A DNA stretch of 64,000 nt. Origin: Microbacterium sp. Au-Mic1. Its GTDB lineage: Bacteria; Actinomycetota; Actinomycetes; Actinomycetales; Microbacteriaceae. Below the pieces are notes generated by a model. That model was given only the letters and a program-made list of their open reading frames with translations, was not told the origin of the DNA and made no database searches. How positions within the stretch are numbered: position 1 is the stretch's first letter; each line of letters starts with the position of its first letter. Shown piece after piece: positions 9,578-21,840 of this stretch. The stretch covers positions 62,001 to 126,000 of the forward strand of contig NZ_JAJTTF010000010.1 of the NCBI RefSeq assembly GCF_021341785.1, in the 5' to 3' direction. The translations under genes were made by a program, and so were the position numbers.

Positions 9578-10496
9578 AGCGGATCCTCGGGTCGAGCAGG
9601 CCGTACAGCAGGTCCACGAGCAGGTTGACCAGCACGTAGATGATCACGAACACGGTCACGAAGGAGACGATCGTCGGCCCCTCGTGCTGCAGAATCGCGT
9701 GGAACAGCGTGTTGCCGACGCCGGGGACGTTGAAGATGCCCTCGGTGACGGTCGCGCCGACGAGGAGCACACCGAAGTTCGTCGCGGAGTTGGTGATCAC
9801 CGGGATCAGGGAGTTGCGCAGCACGTGCACGGGGATGACGCGTCGTCGCGGCAGGCCCTTGCTGTAAGCGGTGCGCACCCAGTCCTGGTTGAGGGTGTCG
9901 ATGACCGAACCGCGCATGAGTCGCATGCTGGTGGCGTACAGGCTGACACCGAGCACGATGGCCGGCAGCCACAGGTCGCCCCAGTCGTTCTCCGCCCCGA
10001 CCGTGGGACTGAACCACTGCAGCTTGACGGCGAGGAAGTACTGGGAGAGGAACGCGATGACGAAGATCGGCAGCGAGATGAAGATCAGCGAGACGACCAG
10101 CATCGAGTTGTCGAAGATCTTGCCCTTGCGCAGCGCCGAGAAGGTGCCGATGATGATCGCGAGCGTGAACTCGAGTCCGATCGCCATGACCGCCAGACGC
10201 CCTGTGACCGGCAGCGTCGCCGCCAGGACGTCGTTGACGGACCGACCGGAGAACGTGGTGCCCATGTTGCCCTGGAAGATGCCGACCAGGTAGTACCAGT
10301 ACTGCACGATGAACGGCTGATCAAGGTGATACTGGGCCGTCAGCGCGGCGAGCAGCTGCTTGCTCGGCTGCTTGTCGCCGAAGAGTGCGGCGATCGGATC
10401 GCCCGGCATGGAGAACACCAGGAAATAGATGAGCAGGGTGGCCCCGAGGAACACGGGGATCACCTGCAAGAGGCGTTTGAGGATGTACCCGACCAT
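9570..10496 (-). CDS. Peptide ABC transporter permease (DppB type)
   Basis: A 308-residue permease beginning MVGYILKRLLQVIPVFLGAT, the hallmark start of DppB/OppB subunits, followed by the FSMPGDPI motif in the first periplasmic loop and the coupling region DWVRTAYSKGLPRRRVIPVH. It has a strong ribosome-binding site (AAGGAGGG) just before the ATG. It follows the binding-protein gene after a 185-bp gap containing a strong hairpin, and is coupled to the second permease. Confidence 0.93.
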   Translation of the reverse strand: MVGYILKRLLQVIPVFLGATLLIYFLVFSMPGDPIAALFGDKQPSKQLLAALTAQYHLDQPFIVQYWYYLVGIFQGNMGTTFSGRSVNDVLAATLPVTGRLAVMAIGLEFTLAIIIGTFSALRKGKIFDNSMLVVSLIFISLPIFVIAFLSQYFLAVKLQWFSPTVGAENDWGDLWLPAIVLGVSLYATSMRLMRGSVIDTLNQDWVRTAYSKGLPRRRVIPVHVLRNSLIPVITNSATNFGVLLVGATVTEGIFNVPGVGNTLFHAILQHEGPTIVSFVTVFVIIYVLVNLLVDLLYGLLDPRIRYV

Positions 10497-10627
10497 GCGC
10501 CCCTCCTTTCAGATGAGGAGGCGCCTCGGGAACCCGCACGATCCGTGCCGGTGCGACGCCTCGCTGAGAGCATCGTGTCACGTGTTCGACGTGCACGACA
10601 CTTTTGATTTGCGCTGAGTTGACAGCG

Positions 10628-10661
10628 CGCGAGGCGGTGACGTGATCGTCACCGCCTCGCG
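10628..10661 (-). terminator. Strong intra-operon hairpin after the binding-protein gene
   Basis: CGCGAGGCGGTGACG (10628-10642) and its perfect inverse (10647-10661) form a 15-bp stem with a TGAT loop, 20 bases past the stop codon of the binding-protein gene and upstream of the permease gene on the same strand. It probably attenuates or stabilises, favouring excess binding protein over membrane subunits, as in many ABC importer operons. Confidence 0.7.
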
Positions 10662-10681
10662 GGTGTGATCCCTCGGGCCGG

Positions 10682-12310
10682 TCAGCCCTTGGTGATCTCG
10701 TAGTACAGCGGAACCGAGTTCCACCCGAACTGGACGTTGTTCACGCCCTTGGCGAAGCCGCCGTTGACGTTCGAGTACCACAGCGGGACGGCGGGCAGGT
10801 CCTTGAAGAGGATCTCCTGAGCCTGCGCGTAGTCCTTCGTGGCCGCGGCCTGGTCGGTGGCCGAGGCGCCCTTGGCGATCAGCTTGTCGAAGTCGGGGTT
10901 CGAGTAGTCGCTGTCGTTCGACGAGGCCTTGGTGCCGTAGATCGGCTGCAGGAAGTTGTACTGCGCCGGGTAGTCGGCCTGCCAGCCGGTGCGGAACGCG
11001 GTCTTGATGGTGCGCGCGTTCACGTCCTTGCGGAGCGAGGCGAAGTCGACGTACGGGTTGCCGGAGGCGTCGATGCCGAGGTTGTTCTTCAGCTGGTTCG
11101 ACACGGCGTCGACCCAGGCCTGGTGGCCACCGTCGGAGTTGTACGCGATCTGGAAGGTGCCGCTCCACGGCGAGATCTTGTCGGCCTCGGCCCACAGCTC
11201 CTTCGCCTTCTTCGCGTCGAACTTCAGCACGTCCGCACCCTTGATGGAGTCGGACCAGCCCGCGATGACCGGCGAGGTGAAGTCGCTGGCCGGAGTGCGG
11301 GTGTTGTTGAAGATCGTCTTGGTGATCGCGGCGCGGTCGATGGCCATCGAGATGGCCTGCTTGCGCAGCGCACCCTCGTCGCCGGTGAAGTGCTCGGCGT
11401 TGCCCGGGATCGTGAACGACTGGAAGATCGCAGCCGGCTGGTTGACCGCACGGTCACCGAGGTCGGACTCGAACGTCTGCTGAGCGGAGGACGGGATCTG
11501 GTCGATCACGTCGATCTTGTTGCTGAGCAGGTCGGCGTACGCCGCGTCGGGGGTCGCCTCGAAGACGAACGTCACGCCGCCGTTCTTCGCCTGACGGCCA
11601 CCCTTGTAGGAGTCGCTCTTGACGAGGTCGATCTCGACGTTGTGCTGCCAGGCGCCGTCCTTGGCCAGCTTGTACGGGCCGTTGCCGATCGGGTTCTCGC
11701 CGGCCGTGGCCATGTCCTTGAGGGACGCGGCGGGCAGCGGGTAGTAGGCCGAGTAGCCGAGGCGCTGCGACCAGTCCGCGGCGACCGGGTTGGACAGCTT
11801 CACGGTGAACGTGTAGTCGTCGACCTTCTTCAGACCGGTCAGGTCGGCGTCGGCGTCGGCGCTGAAGCCCTCGATGTCGGAGAACCAGGAGCTGTTCAGC
11901 TGCTTGTTCGAGAACTTGGCACCGTACTGCCAGGCGTTGATGAAGCTGTCGGCCGTGACCTTCTCGCCGTTGGAGAAGGTGTTGCCCTGCTTCACCTTGA
12001 TCGTCAGGTCGGAGTCGTCGTCGACCTTGATCGACTCGGCCATGTCGTTGACGAGCTTGCCCTTGGCGTCGTAGTACGCGAGGCCTGCGAACAGGGAGTC
12101 GAGGATCTTGCCGCCGCCCACCTCGTTGGTGTTCGTCGGGATCAGCGGGTTCTCGGGCTCACTGCCGAGGGCCCGGATGACGGCCTTCGAGTCACCGCCG
12201 GCCGAGGCGGTGGCGTTGCCACTGCCGCTGTTGCTGGAGCAGCCGGCGAGGGCGAGTGCGCCCACCGCAAGCAGTCCGATGCCCGCGAGGGCGATCTTGT
12301 TGCGCTTCAC
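10682..12310 (-). CDS. Peptide-type ABC transporter substrate-binding lipoprotein
   Basis: A 542-residue family 5 solute-binding protein (SBP_bac_5). The N-terminus is a lipoprotein signal: KRNK, a hydrophobic stretch and lipobox ALAGC with Cys24 as lipidation site, then a Ser/Gly/Ala linker. The mature part has the family pattern SLFAGLAYYDAKGK, VKQGNTFSNGEKVTADSFI (about 105-125) and GNGPYKL. It captures the substrate outside the membrane for the DppB/DppC-type permeases. Its position at the head of the operon and the hairpin behind it fit high expression. The exact ligand (oligopeptide or other) cannot be told from sequence. Confidence 0.92.
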   Translation of the reverse strand: MKRNKIALAGIGLLAVGALALAGCSSNSGSGNATASAGGDSKAVIRALGSEPENPLIPTNTNEVGGGKILDSLFAGLAYYDAKGKLVNDMAESIKVDDDSDLTIKVKQGNTFSNGEKVTADSFINAWQYGAKFSNKQLNSSWFSDIEGFSADADADLTGLKKVDDYTFTVKLSNPVAADWSQRLGYSAYYPLPAASLKDMATAGENPIGNGPYKLAKDGAWQHNVEIDLVKSDSYKGGRQAKNGGVTFVFEATPDAAYADLLSNKIDVIDQIPSSAQQTFESDLGDRAVNQPAAIFQSFTIPGNAEHFTGDEGALRKQAISMAIDRAAITKTIFNNTRTPASDFTSPVIAGWSDSIKGADVLKFDAKKAKELWAEADKISPWSGTFQIAYNSDGGHQAWVDAVSNQLKNNLGIDASGNPYVDFASLRKDVNARTIKTAFRTGWQADYPAQYNFLQPIYGTKASSNDSDYSNPDFDKLIAKGASATDQAAATKDYAQAQEILFKDLPAVPLWYSNVNGGFAKGVNNVQFGWNSVPLYYEITKG

Positions 12311-12442
12311 GTTGTGTCCTCCTGTGGACAGTTGACAGCAATCTGCGCACTCGTCGTCGAGCGCTCAGGGATACCTGAGCCTAACCGCCCGTCCGCCGAT
12401 CGCACGAATGCGTACCGTTAACCGTTACTTACTGGTGACCTG

Positions 12443-12487
12443 AACGACGAGGCGTCCTGGGAGCGGTTCCCAGGACGCCTCGTCGTT
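12443..12487 (-). terminator. Terminator after gcvP
   Basis: A 20-bp perfect stem: AACGACGAGGCGTCCTGGGA (12443-12462) with its inverse at 12468-12487 and a five-base loop, 20 bases past the gcvP stop. It separates the glycine-cleavage operon from the peptide-transporter operon, both on the minus strand. Confidence 0.8.
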
Positions 12488-12506
12488 CTTCGGATCGTGC
12501 GGATCC

Positions 12507-15377
<2,871 letters not shown>

Positions 15378-15379
15378 TC

Positions 15380-15753
15380 TCAGCCCTCCGTGTGAGCGAC
15401 GTAGGCGTCGCGGTCGAGGAGACCGTCGACGGCGCCCGCGGCGATGGAGACCTTGATCAGCCAGCCACCGTCGAACGGTGCGGAGTTGACCAGCGACGGG
15501 TCGTCGATCACGGCGTCGTTGATCTCGACGACGGTGCCGTCGACCGGCGCGTACAGCTCGGAGACCGACTTGGTCGACTCGGCCTCGCCGAAGACGTCGC
15601 CGCGGCTGAAAGAGGTGCCGACGGCGGGCAGCTCGACGAAGACGATGTCACCGAGGGCGTCCGCGGCGAAGTCCGTGATGCCGATGGTCGCGGAATCGCC
15701 GTCGACGGCGACCCACTCGTGCTCTTCGCTGTAGCTCAGGGTGTTGAGATCGG

Positions 15754-15757
<4 letters not shown>
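15380..15757 (-). CDS. gcvH: Glycine cleavage system H protein
   Basis: A 125-residue lipoyl carrier of the glycine cleavage system, shuttling the aminomethyl group between GcvP and GcvT and the reduced lipoyl to the L protein. The lipoylation site is the Lys in [16 protein letters not shown] (about residue 65), and the glycine-rich HEWV...[19 protein letters not shown] framework is intact. The ATG overlaps the gcvT stop (ATGA). No L protein gene (lpd) is present in the window. Confidence 0.97.
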
Positions 15758-16875
<1,118 letters not shown>

Positions 16876-16919
16876 GGAGCTCTCCCGTGCGGATCGGTGA
16901 GGATCCGCACGGCGCGCGG

Positions 16920-17215
16920 ATCCGAGAACTCCCCCTCTGTCATGAGCCTGAGAGCTTCGCCCGCGCGCGTGCGCAAGGGCTTTCACCGTCGGCGGATCTC
17001 TCACGCGAGAAGTGGGGAGCCGCGAGGATCCTCTCACCAGGGTTTCGGCTCGGGCGCCTTCGGCGTCCTCGCTCAACCCGATTTCTCGCTTCGCTTGAAA
17101 TCGCTTTTCAGAGCGGCCGGGTCTGCGCGGTGCGGTTACCTGAGAGATTGGCGGGGAGGCTTGCTCCTTCGGTGTCCGGCTGCGATCACCGGACTCTCCC
17201 GCGCGGACCATGCGG
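16920..17215 (-). promoter_or_regulatory. Tandem glycine riboswitch upstream of gcvT
   Basis: On the minus strand the leader contains aptamer 1 (GCGGGAGAGTCCGG, then CACCGAAGGAGCAA, then CTCTCAGGTAACCG, ending near GCTCTGAAAAGCG at about 17102-17114) and aptamer 2 (CCGACGGTGAAAGCC, then GCGAAGCTCTCAGG and ATGACAGAGGGGGAG at about 16933-16947). These are the conserved cores of the actinobacterial gcvT-type glycine aptamers. In this family glycine binding switches on the cleavage operon. Between the aptamers lies an unusually long linker that contains a dispersed repeat (17040-17078). A short stem GTGCGGATCC/GGATCCGCAC (near 16886-16909) precedes gcvT and may be the expression platform. Confidence 0.92.
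17040..17078. repeat. Dispersed 39-bp repeat inside the riboswitch leader
   Basis: Begins GGGTTTCGGCTCGG and ends CGTCCTCGCTCAACC, with a GCGCC/GGCGT hairpin in the middle. The copy at 63175-63213 agrees at 38 of 39 positions. The element can pair its ends (GGGTT with AACCC). Confidence 0.88.
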
Positions 17216-17311
17216 CCACGTGTTCAGTTGATGCCCCCAGCATAGCGGCACGGTCCGCGCGGGCGCAGGGGCCGGCACGGGCTGTCGTCGCTCGAACCGG
17301 AGTCCTCACCC

Positions 17312-17317
17312 TAGGCT
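17312..17317 (+). promoter_or_regulatory. Leaderless -10 box of nrtR
   Basis: TAGGCT followed by six bases (CTTGGT) and the GTG start at 17324. Confidence 0.55.
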
Positions 17318-17323
17318 CTTGGT

Positions 17324-17989
17324 GTGACCGAGGCGAGGACAGAGGACGACGCGATCCGCGTCGCCGTGTCGGCCGTCATCTTCTCCCTGCGCGCCTCGGA
17401 CGACGGCGACCGGCTCATGCTGCCGCTCGTCCGGCGCACCCGGGAGCCATACCGCGGCCTTTGGGCGCTGCCAGGCGGCTGGCTGGGCGTCCACGAAGAC
17501 CTGGATGCGGCGGCGGCGCACACCCTGGCCGACACGACCGGACTCACACCGAGCTACCTCGAGCAGCTGTACACGTTCGGCGACGTCGATCGCTCGCCGA
17601 ACCGGACGATCTCGGTGGTCTACTGGGCTCTGCTCCGCTCGGATCTCGTCGACGCCCAGCGCTCGGCGGCCGGGGCGCCGGAGAACGTCGAGTGGCTGGA
17701 CGTGGACGCGATCCCCCCGCTCGCCTTCGATCACAACCGCATCGCCGCGTACGCACTGGACCGACTGCGCAACAAGGTCGGCTACAGCCGGATCGCGGCG
17801 GGGCTCCTGCCCGATGAGTTCACCCTCGCGGAGCTGCGCGAGGTCTACGAGACCGTGCTCGGGCGGCGCCTGGACCCCTCGAACTTCCGCCGCCTGCTCG
17901 AGGGCTCCGGCGAGCTGGTCCCGACCGAGTCGTTCCGCACCGGGAACCACCGGCCCGCGCGCCTGTACCGCTACTGCTCCGAGAGCTGA
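17324..17989 (+). CDS. nrtR: NrtR-type Nudix-related transcriptional regulator of NAD synthesis
   Basis: A 221-residue protein with an N-terminal Nudix-like domain (residues about 10-140; GLWALPGGWLGVHEDLDAAA is the Nudix-box region, with the catalytic box degenerate) and a C-terminal winged helix (FTLAELREVYETVLGRRLDP then NFRRLL). NrtR proteins sense ADP-ribose or related NAD metabolites and repress NAD-synthesis genes. It lies directly upstream of, and in line with, nadABC, with a large palindrome between them. The GTG start is supported by a TAGGCT box six bases upstream. Confidence 0.88.
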   Translation: MTEARTEDDAIRVAVSAVIFSLRASDDGDRLMLPLVRRTREPYRGLWALPGGWLGVHEDLDAAAAHTLADTTGLTPSYLEQLYTFGDVDRSPNRTISVVYWALLRSDLVDAQRSAAGAPENVEWLDVDAIPPLAFDHNRIAAYALDRLRNKVGYSRIAAGLLPDEFTLAELREVYETVLGRRLDPSNFRRLLEGSGELVPTESFRTGNHRPARLYRYCSES

Positions 17990-18038
17990 GCCCTCCCGCG
18001 CGATGGACTCCCGCGGCACTCCCCCCGCCCCGCTTGCA

Positions 18039-18098
18039 CTTCTGGTCAGTTCGACTTAATGTGCACTCAGTGACACTAAATGTCGATTCGACCAGAAG
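18039..18098. promoter_or_regulatory. Extended palindromic operator, probable NrtR site, before nadA
   Basis: Core TTAATGT (18056-18062) and ACACTAA (18073-18079) form an inverted repeat like known NrtR boxes (TTAGTGT-type half sites). The symmetry extends outward: TTCGAC on the left against GTCGATTCG on the right, and perfect outer arms CTTCTGGTC (18039-18047) and GACCAGAAG (18090-18098). It covers the presumed nadA promoter, 11 bases before the nadA ATG. Confidence 0.75.
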
Positions 18099-18108
18099 GC
18101 GGCGCGCC

Positions 18109-19419
18109 ATGTCCTCCTCCCCCCTCCTCGATCCCTCCGTCGATCACGCGCTCCGGCTGATCGTGACCGGCGCGTCCACTGAGGAGACCTGCACCACCGA
18201 TCTCGCTGCGGGTCCGTGGAACTTCGACACGATCCCCGGGTACGGGCCTGGCTCGTCCATGGGCGACGTGATCCCGACCGGCGCGCCGCGGCAGGGCGAA
18301 CTGCCCGCCGCGTATCGCGAAGCCGGCGAGGACGAACTGCACGAGCGGATCCGAGCCGCCAAGGCGACCCTCGGCGAGCGCGTCGTGGTGCTCGGGCACT
18401 TCTATCAGCGCGAGGAGGTCGTGCAGCACGCCGACCATGTCGGGGACTCGTTCCAGCTCGCGGGCTTCGCGAAGCAGCACCCCGACGCGGAGGCGATCGT
18501 CTTCTGCGGCGTGCACTTCATGGCCGAGACCGCCGACCTGCTCTCCGGACCCGACCAGGCCGTGATCCTGCCGAACCTCGCCGCCGGGTGCTCGATGGCG
18601 GACATGGCCGACATCGACCAGGTCGAGGACTGCTGGGAGCAGCTCGCGGAGGTTCTCGGCCCGCTGGACCAGCCCGACGCCGACGGCCTCGTGCCGGTGA
18701 TCCCCGTCACTTACATGAACTCCTCCGCCGCGATCAAGGGTTTCGTGGGGCGGCACGGCGGCATCGTGTGCACCTCGTCGAACGCCCGCACCGTGCTCGA
18801 GTGGGCGTTCGCGCGCGGGCGGCGGGTGCTGTTCTTCCCGGACCAGCACCTGGGCCGCAACACGGCGAAGGCGATGGGCGTGCCGCTGGAGCAGATGCCG
18901 ATGTGGAATCCGCGCCGCCCGCTCGGCGGATCCTCCGCGGAAGAGGTGCAGGACTCCCGCGTCATCCTCTGGCACGGCTTCTGCTCGGTGCACCGTCGTT
19001 TCACCGTCGCCCAGATCGGCCAGGCCCGCGCCGAGCATCCGGGCGTGCGCGTGATCGTGCACCCGGAGTGCCCGATGGAGGTCGTGGACGCCGCCGACGA
19101 GGCCGGGTCCACCGACTACATCCGCAAGGCCATCGATGCGGCGACCGAGCCCACCACCTTCGCGATCGGCACCGAGATCAATCTCGTCCGCCGGCTCGCG
19201 GCACAGTATCCGCAGCACGAGATCTTCTGCCTGGATCCGGTGGTCTGCCCCTGTTCCACGATGTACCGGATCCACCCCGGCTATCTGGCCTGGGTGCTCG
19301 AGGAGCTCGTGGCCGGGCGCACGCCGAACCGCATCACCGTGCCGGCGGACGTGGCCGACCCGGCGCGCGTCGCGCTCGAGCGCATGCTGGCCGCACGCCC
19401 TCCGGTGGCGGTGGCCTGA
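18109..19419 (+). CDS. nadA: Quinolinate synthase
   Basis: A 436-residue NadA of the long actinobacterial type. It condenses iminoaspartate with dihydroxyacetone phosphate to quinolinate using a 4Fe-4S cluster. Recognisable: VVLGHFYQREEVVQHADHVG (substrate binding), the cluster cysteines in LAAGCSMADM and FCLDPVVCPCSTMYRIHP, and HPECPMEVV. The ATG at 18109 was preferred to the longer frame because the longer one would run through the operator. It is coupled to nadB by TGATG overlap. Regulation by NrtR is inferred from the upstream palindrome. Confidence 0.96.
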   Translation: MSSSPLLDPSVDHALRLIVTGASTEETCTTDLAAGPWNFDTIPGYGPGSSMGDVIPTGAPRQGELPAAYREAGEDELHERIRAAKATLGERVVVLGHFYQREEVVQHADHVGDSFQLAGFAKQHPDAEAIVFCGVHFMAETADLLSGPDQAVILPNLAAGCSMADMADIDQVEDCWEQLAEVLGPLDQPDADGLVPVIPVTYMNSSAAIKGFVGRHGGIVCTSSNARTVLEWAFARGRRVLFFPDQHLGRNTAKAMGVPLEQMPMWNPRRPLGGSSAEEVQDSRVILWHGFCSVHRRFTVAQIGQARAEHPGVRVIVHPECPMEVVDAADEAGSTDYIRKAIDAATEPTTFAIGTEINLVRRLAAQYPQHEIFCLDPVVCPCSTMYRIHPGYLAWVLEELVAGRTPNRITVPADVADPARVALERMLAARPPVAVA

Positions 19420-20972
19420 TGCGCACCCCCGGCGAGCACCGCGCCCCCGGCGCTCTGCGCGTCCTCGTGATCGGCGGCGGGATCGCGGGGCTCACCGCAG
19501 CGCTGCACGCGCACGAGGCCGGCCATCGTGTCGAGGTCGTGGTCAAGGACGCTCTCGGCGACGGCGCGACCGCGCTGGCCCAGGGCGGGATCGCCGGGGT
19601 CTACGGCACGGACGCCGACGGCGTGGCCGACTCCCCCGCCGCGCACGCCGCGGACACGCTCACCGCCGGAGCCGGACTCTCCGACCCCGCGGTCGTGGAC
19701 GTGCTCGTCGGAGAAGCGCCGGCACGGATCGCCGAGCTGATCGCCCGCGGGGTGCCCTTCGATCGGGACCCCCAGGGGCGGCTGCTGCGCGGCCTCGAAG
19801 CGGCCCACTCCGCCGCGCGGATCGCACACGCTGGCGGCGACGCCACGGGAGCGGCCATCTCCGCCGCCCTCGTCCGCGCCGTGCAGGAGGCGGGGATCGC
19901 CATGCGCGAGCATGCGATGCTGATCGATCTGGTCGTCTCGGACGGGGTGGTGCACGGAGCCCGACTGCTCACGGCGGGGCGGATCGCGGAGGTCGGCGCG
20001 GACGCCGTGGTCCTCGCGACGGGTGGCGCCGGGCGGCTGTTCCGGCACACCACCGCGCCGGCCGTCTGCACGGGCGACGGGATCGCCGCGGCGCTGCGGG
20101 CCGGCGCCGCGGTCGAGGATCTGGAGTTCGTGCAGTTCCACCCCACGATCCTGGCCGCCCCCGGGCCCGCGTTCCTGATCTCCGAGGCGGTGCGCGGAGA
20201 AGGCGCGACGCTCATCGACGACGAGGGCCGGCGCTTCGCCTTCGACGCGCACCCCGACGGTGAGCTCGCGCCGCGCGACGTCGTGACACGCGCCGTCGTC
20301 CGCCGCGCGCAGGAACAGGGCGGCCCCGTGCGGCTCGACGCCACGGGGCTCTGCGACCGAGAGGGCTGGAGCGCGGAGCGCCTCGCCCGGCGCTTCCCCA
20401 CGATCGATCGGGTGACGCGGGAGCGCGGCTTCGACTGGACCCGCGAACCCCTCCCGGTCACCCCGGCCGCGCACTATCTGATGGGCGGCGTGGTCACCGA
20501 CGCCGACGGCCGCACCACCCTGCCCGGCCTCTACGCCGTCGGCGAGACCGCGCGCACGGGCGTGCACGGTGCGAATCGCCTCGCCTCGAACTCCCTACTC
20601 GAGGGGGCGGTGTTCGGCGCGCGGGCTGCGGCGGCGCTGGACACCCCGTGGTCCGGCCCCGTCACCGACGCCCGCGGATGGGCCGGCCAGGTCGACGTCC
20701 GCGATCGGGACGTGGCATCGGATCCGTTCTCCCGGCCCGCCCTGCAGGAGCTCATGTGGGACCTGGTGGGCCCGCTGCGCACCCTCGACGGCCTCGAGGA
20801 GGCGCTGACGACGGTCCGTTCCTGGAGCGCGCCGGAGGCCCTCACCCGCACCGCCGTCGAAGATCGCAACCTGCTCCAGGTCGCGGAGGCCATGATCGCC
20901 GCCGCGCTCGCCCGCCCGGTCTCGATCGGCGCCCACCACCTCGAACCGTCGCCCGCCCTGATCGGAGTCTGA
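19419..20972 (+). CDS. nadB: L-aspartate oxidase
   Basis: A 517-residue flavoprotein that oxidises L-aspartate to iminoaspartate for NadA. The FAD-binding GxGxxG-like motif is at the N-terminus (VLVIGGGIAGLTAALHA), followed by TALAQGGIAGVYG, GGAGRLFRHTT, EFVQFHPT, and TPAAHYLMGGVVTD with GLYAVGETARTGVHGANRLA, all conserved in the succinate dehydrogenase/aspartate oxidase family. The ATG overlaps the nadA stop and its own stop overlaps nadC, so the three genes are one translationally coupled unit. Confidence 0.96.
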   Translation: MRTPGEHRAPGALRVLVIGGGIAGLTAALHAHEAGHRVEVVVKDALGDGATALAQGGIAGVYGTDADGVADSPAAHAADTLTAGAGLSDPAVVDVLVGEAPARIAELIARGVPFDRDPQGRLLRGLEAAHSAARIAHAGGDATGAAISAALVRAVQEAGIAMREHAMLIDLVVSDGVVHGARLLTAGRIAEVGADAVVLATGGAGRLFRHTTAPAVCTGDGIAAALRAGAAVEDLEFVQFHPTILAAPGPAFLISEAVRGEGATLIDDEGRRFAFDAHPDGELAPRDVVTRAVVRRAQEQGGPVRLDATGLCDREGWSAERLARRFPTIDRVTRERGFDWTREPLPVTPAAHYLMGGVVTDADGRTTLPGLYAVGETARTGVHGANRLASNSLLEGAVFGARAAAALDTPWSGPVTDARGWAGQVDVRDRDVASDPFSRPALQELMWDLVGPLRTLDGLEEALTTVRSWSAPEALTRTAVEDRNLLQVAEAMIAAALARPVSIGAHHLEPSPALIGV

Positions 20973-21838
20973 TGCTCACCCCCGCCCTCCTCACCCGCGT
21001 CGTCGGAGCAGCTCTCGAAGAGGACGCCCCCTGGGGCGACCTCACGAGCACCGCCCTGCTGCCCGCCGACGCGACGGCGACCGCCGACCTCGTCGCGCGC
21101 GAGTCCGGAGTGCTCGCCGGCGGCGAGGTGTTCGCCGCCGCCTTCACCCTCACGGATCCGGCCACGGTCGTCGACCTCCATGTCGCGGACGGCGACGCCT
21201 TCGAGGCCGGAGACGTGTTGGCGACAGTGACCGGCTCCGCGCGCAGCCTGCTCACGGCCGAGCGCGTGGCGCTGAACTTCGCGCAGCGACTGAGCGGCAT
21301 CGCGACCCTCACCGCCGCCTACGTCGGCGCCGTCGACGGCGCCGGTCCCGACGGCAAGCAGGTGCGCATCGCCGACACCCGCAAGACGACGCCCGGCCTG
21401 CGCGCCTTCGAGCGGCACGCCGTCCTCGCGGGCGGCGGACGCAACCACCGGTTCTCGCTGTCCGACGCGGTGATGGCCAAGGACAACCACCTCGCCGTGC
21501 TGACCCGCGGCGGACGCGACGTCGCGACGGCCCTGCGTGAGGCGATCGCGACCCTGCCGCACACCACGCACGTCGTGGTGGAGGTGGATCGGCTCGACCA
21601 GATCCCCGCAGTGCTCGACGGCGGCGCCCACACGGTGCTGCTGGACAACTTCTCCCTGGAGGACCTGCGCACGGGCGTCGCCCTGATCGGCGGACGCGCG
21701 ACGGCGGAGGCCTCGGGCGGCGTGAGCCTCGACACCGTGCGGGCGATCGCAGGCACCGGGGTCGACGTCATCTCGGTGGGCGCGCTCACCCACTCCGCGC
21801 GGGCGCTGGATCTCGGGCTCGACGTGCGGATCGACTGA
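20972..21838 (+). CDS. nadC: Nicotinate-nucleotide pyrophosphorylase (quinolinate phosphoribosyltransferase)
   Basis: A 288-residue enzyme converting quinolinate and PRPP to nicotinate mononucleotide. The family signature DTRKTTPGLRAFE (about 129-141) binds quinolinate; EDAPWGDLTS near the N-terminus and EASGGVSLDTVRAIAGTGVD near the C-terminus are also typical. The start ATG overlaps the nadB TGA. Two bases after its stop a cysteine desulfurase gene follows. Confidence 0.96.
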   Translation: MLTPALLTRVVGAALEEDAPWGDLTSTALLPADATATADLVARESGVLAGGEVFAAAFTLTDPATVVDLHVADGDAFEAGDVLATVTGSARSLLTAERVALNFAQRLSGIATLTAAYVGAVDGAGPDGKQVRIADTRKTTPGLRAFERHAVLAGGGRNHRFSLSDAVMAKDNHLAVLTRGGRDVATALREAIATLPHTTHVVVEVDRLDQIPAVLDGGAHTVLLDNFSLEDLRTGVALIGGRATAEASGGVSLDTVRAIAGTGVDVISVGALTHSARALDLGLDVRID

Positions 21839-21840
21839 GC

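Noticed and set aside
11123-12421. Long plus-strand frame antisense to the peptide-binding lipoprotein gene
   Set aside because: The opposite strand encodes a clear lipoprotein with signal peptide and SBP_bac_5 motifs; the antisense product is compositionally a shadow.
16876-17211. N-terminal extension of gcvT through the leader
   Set aside because: The open frame exists, but the region matches both aptamers of a glycine riboswitch and the extra residues have no similarity to T proteins.
18034-18108. Upstream start of nadA including the palindrome
   Set aside because: It would translate the NrtR-type operator; the ATG at 18109 gives the normal N-terminus.
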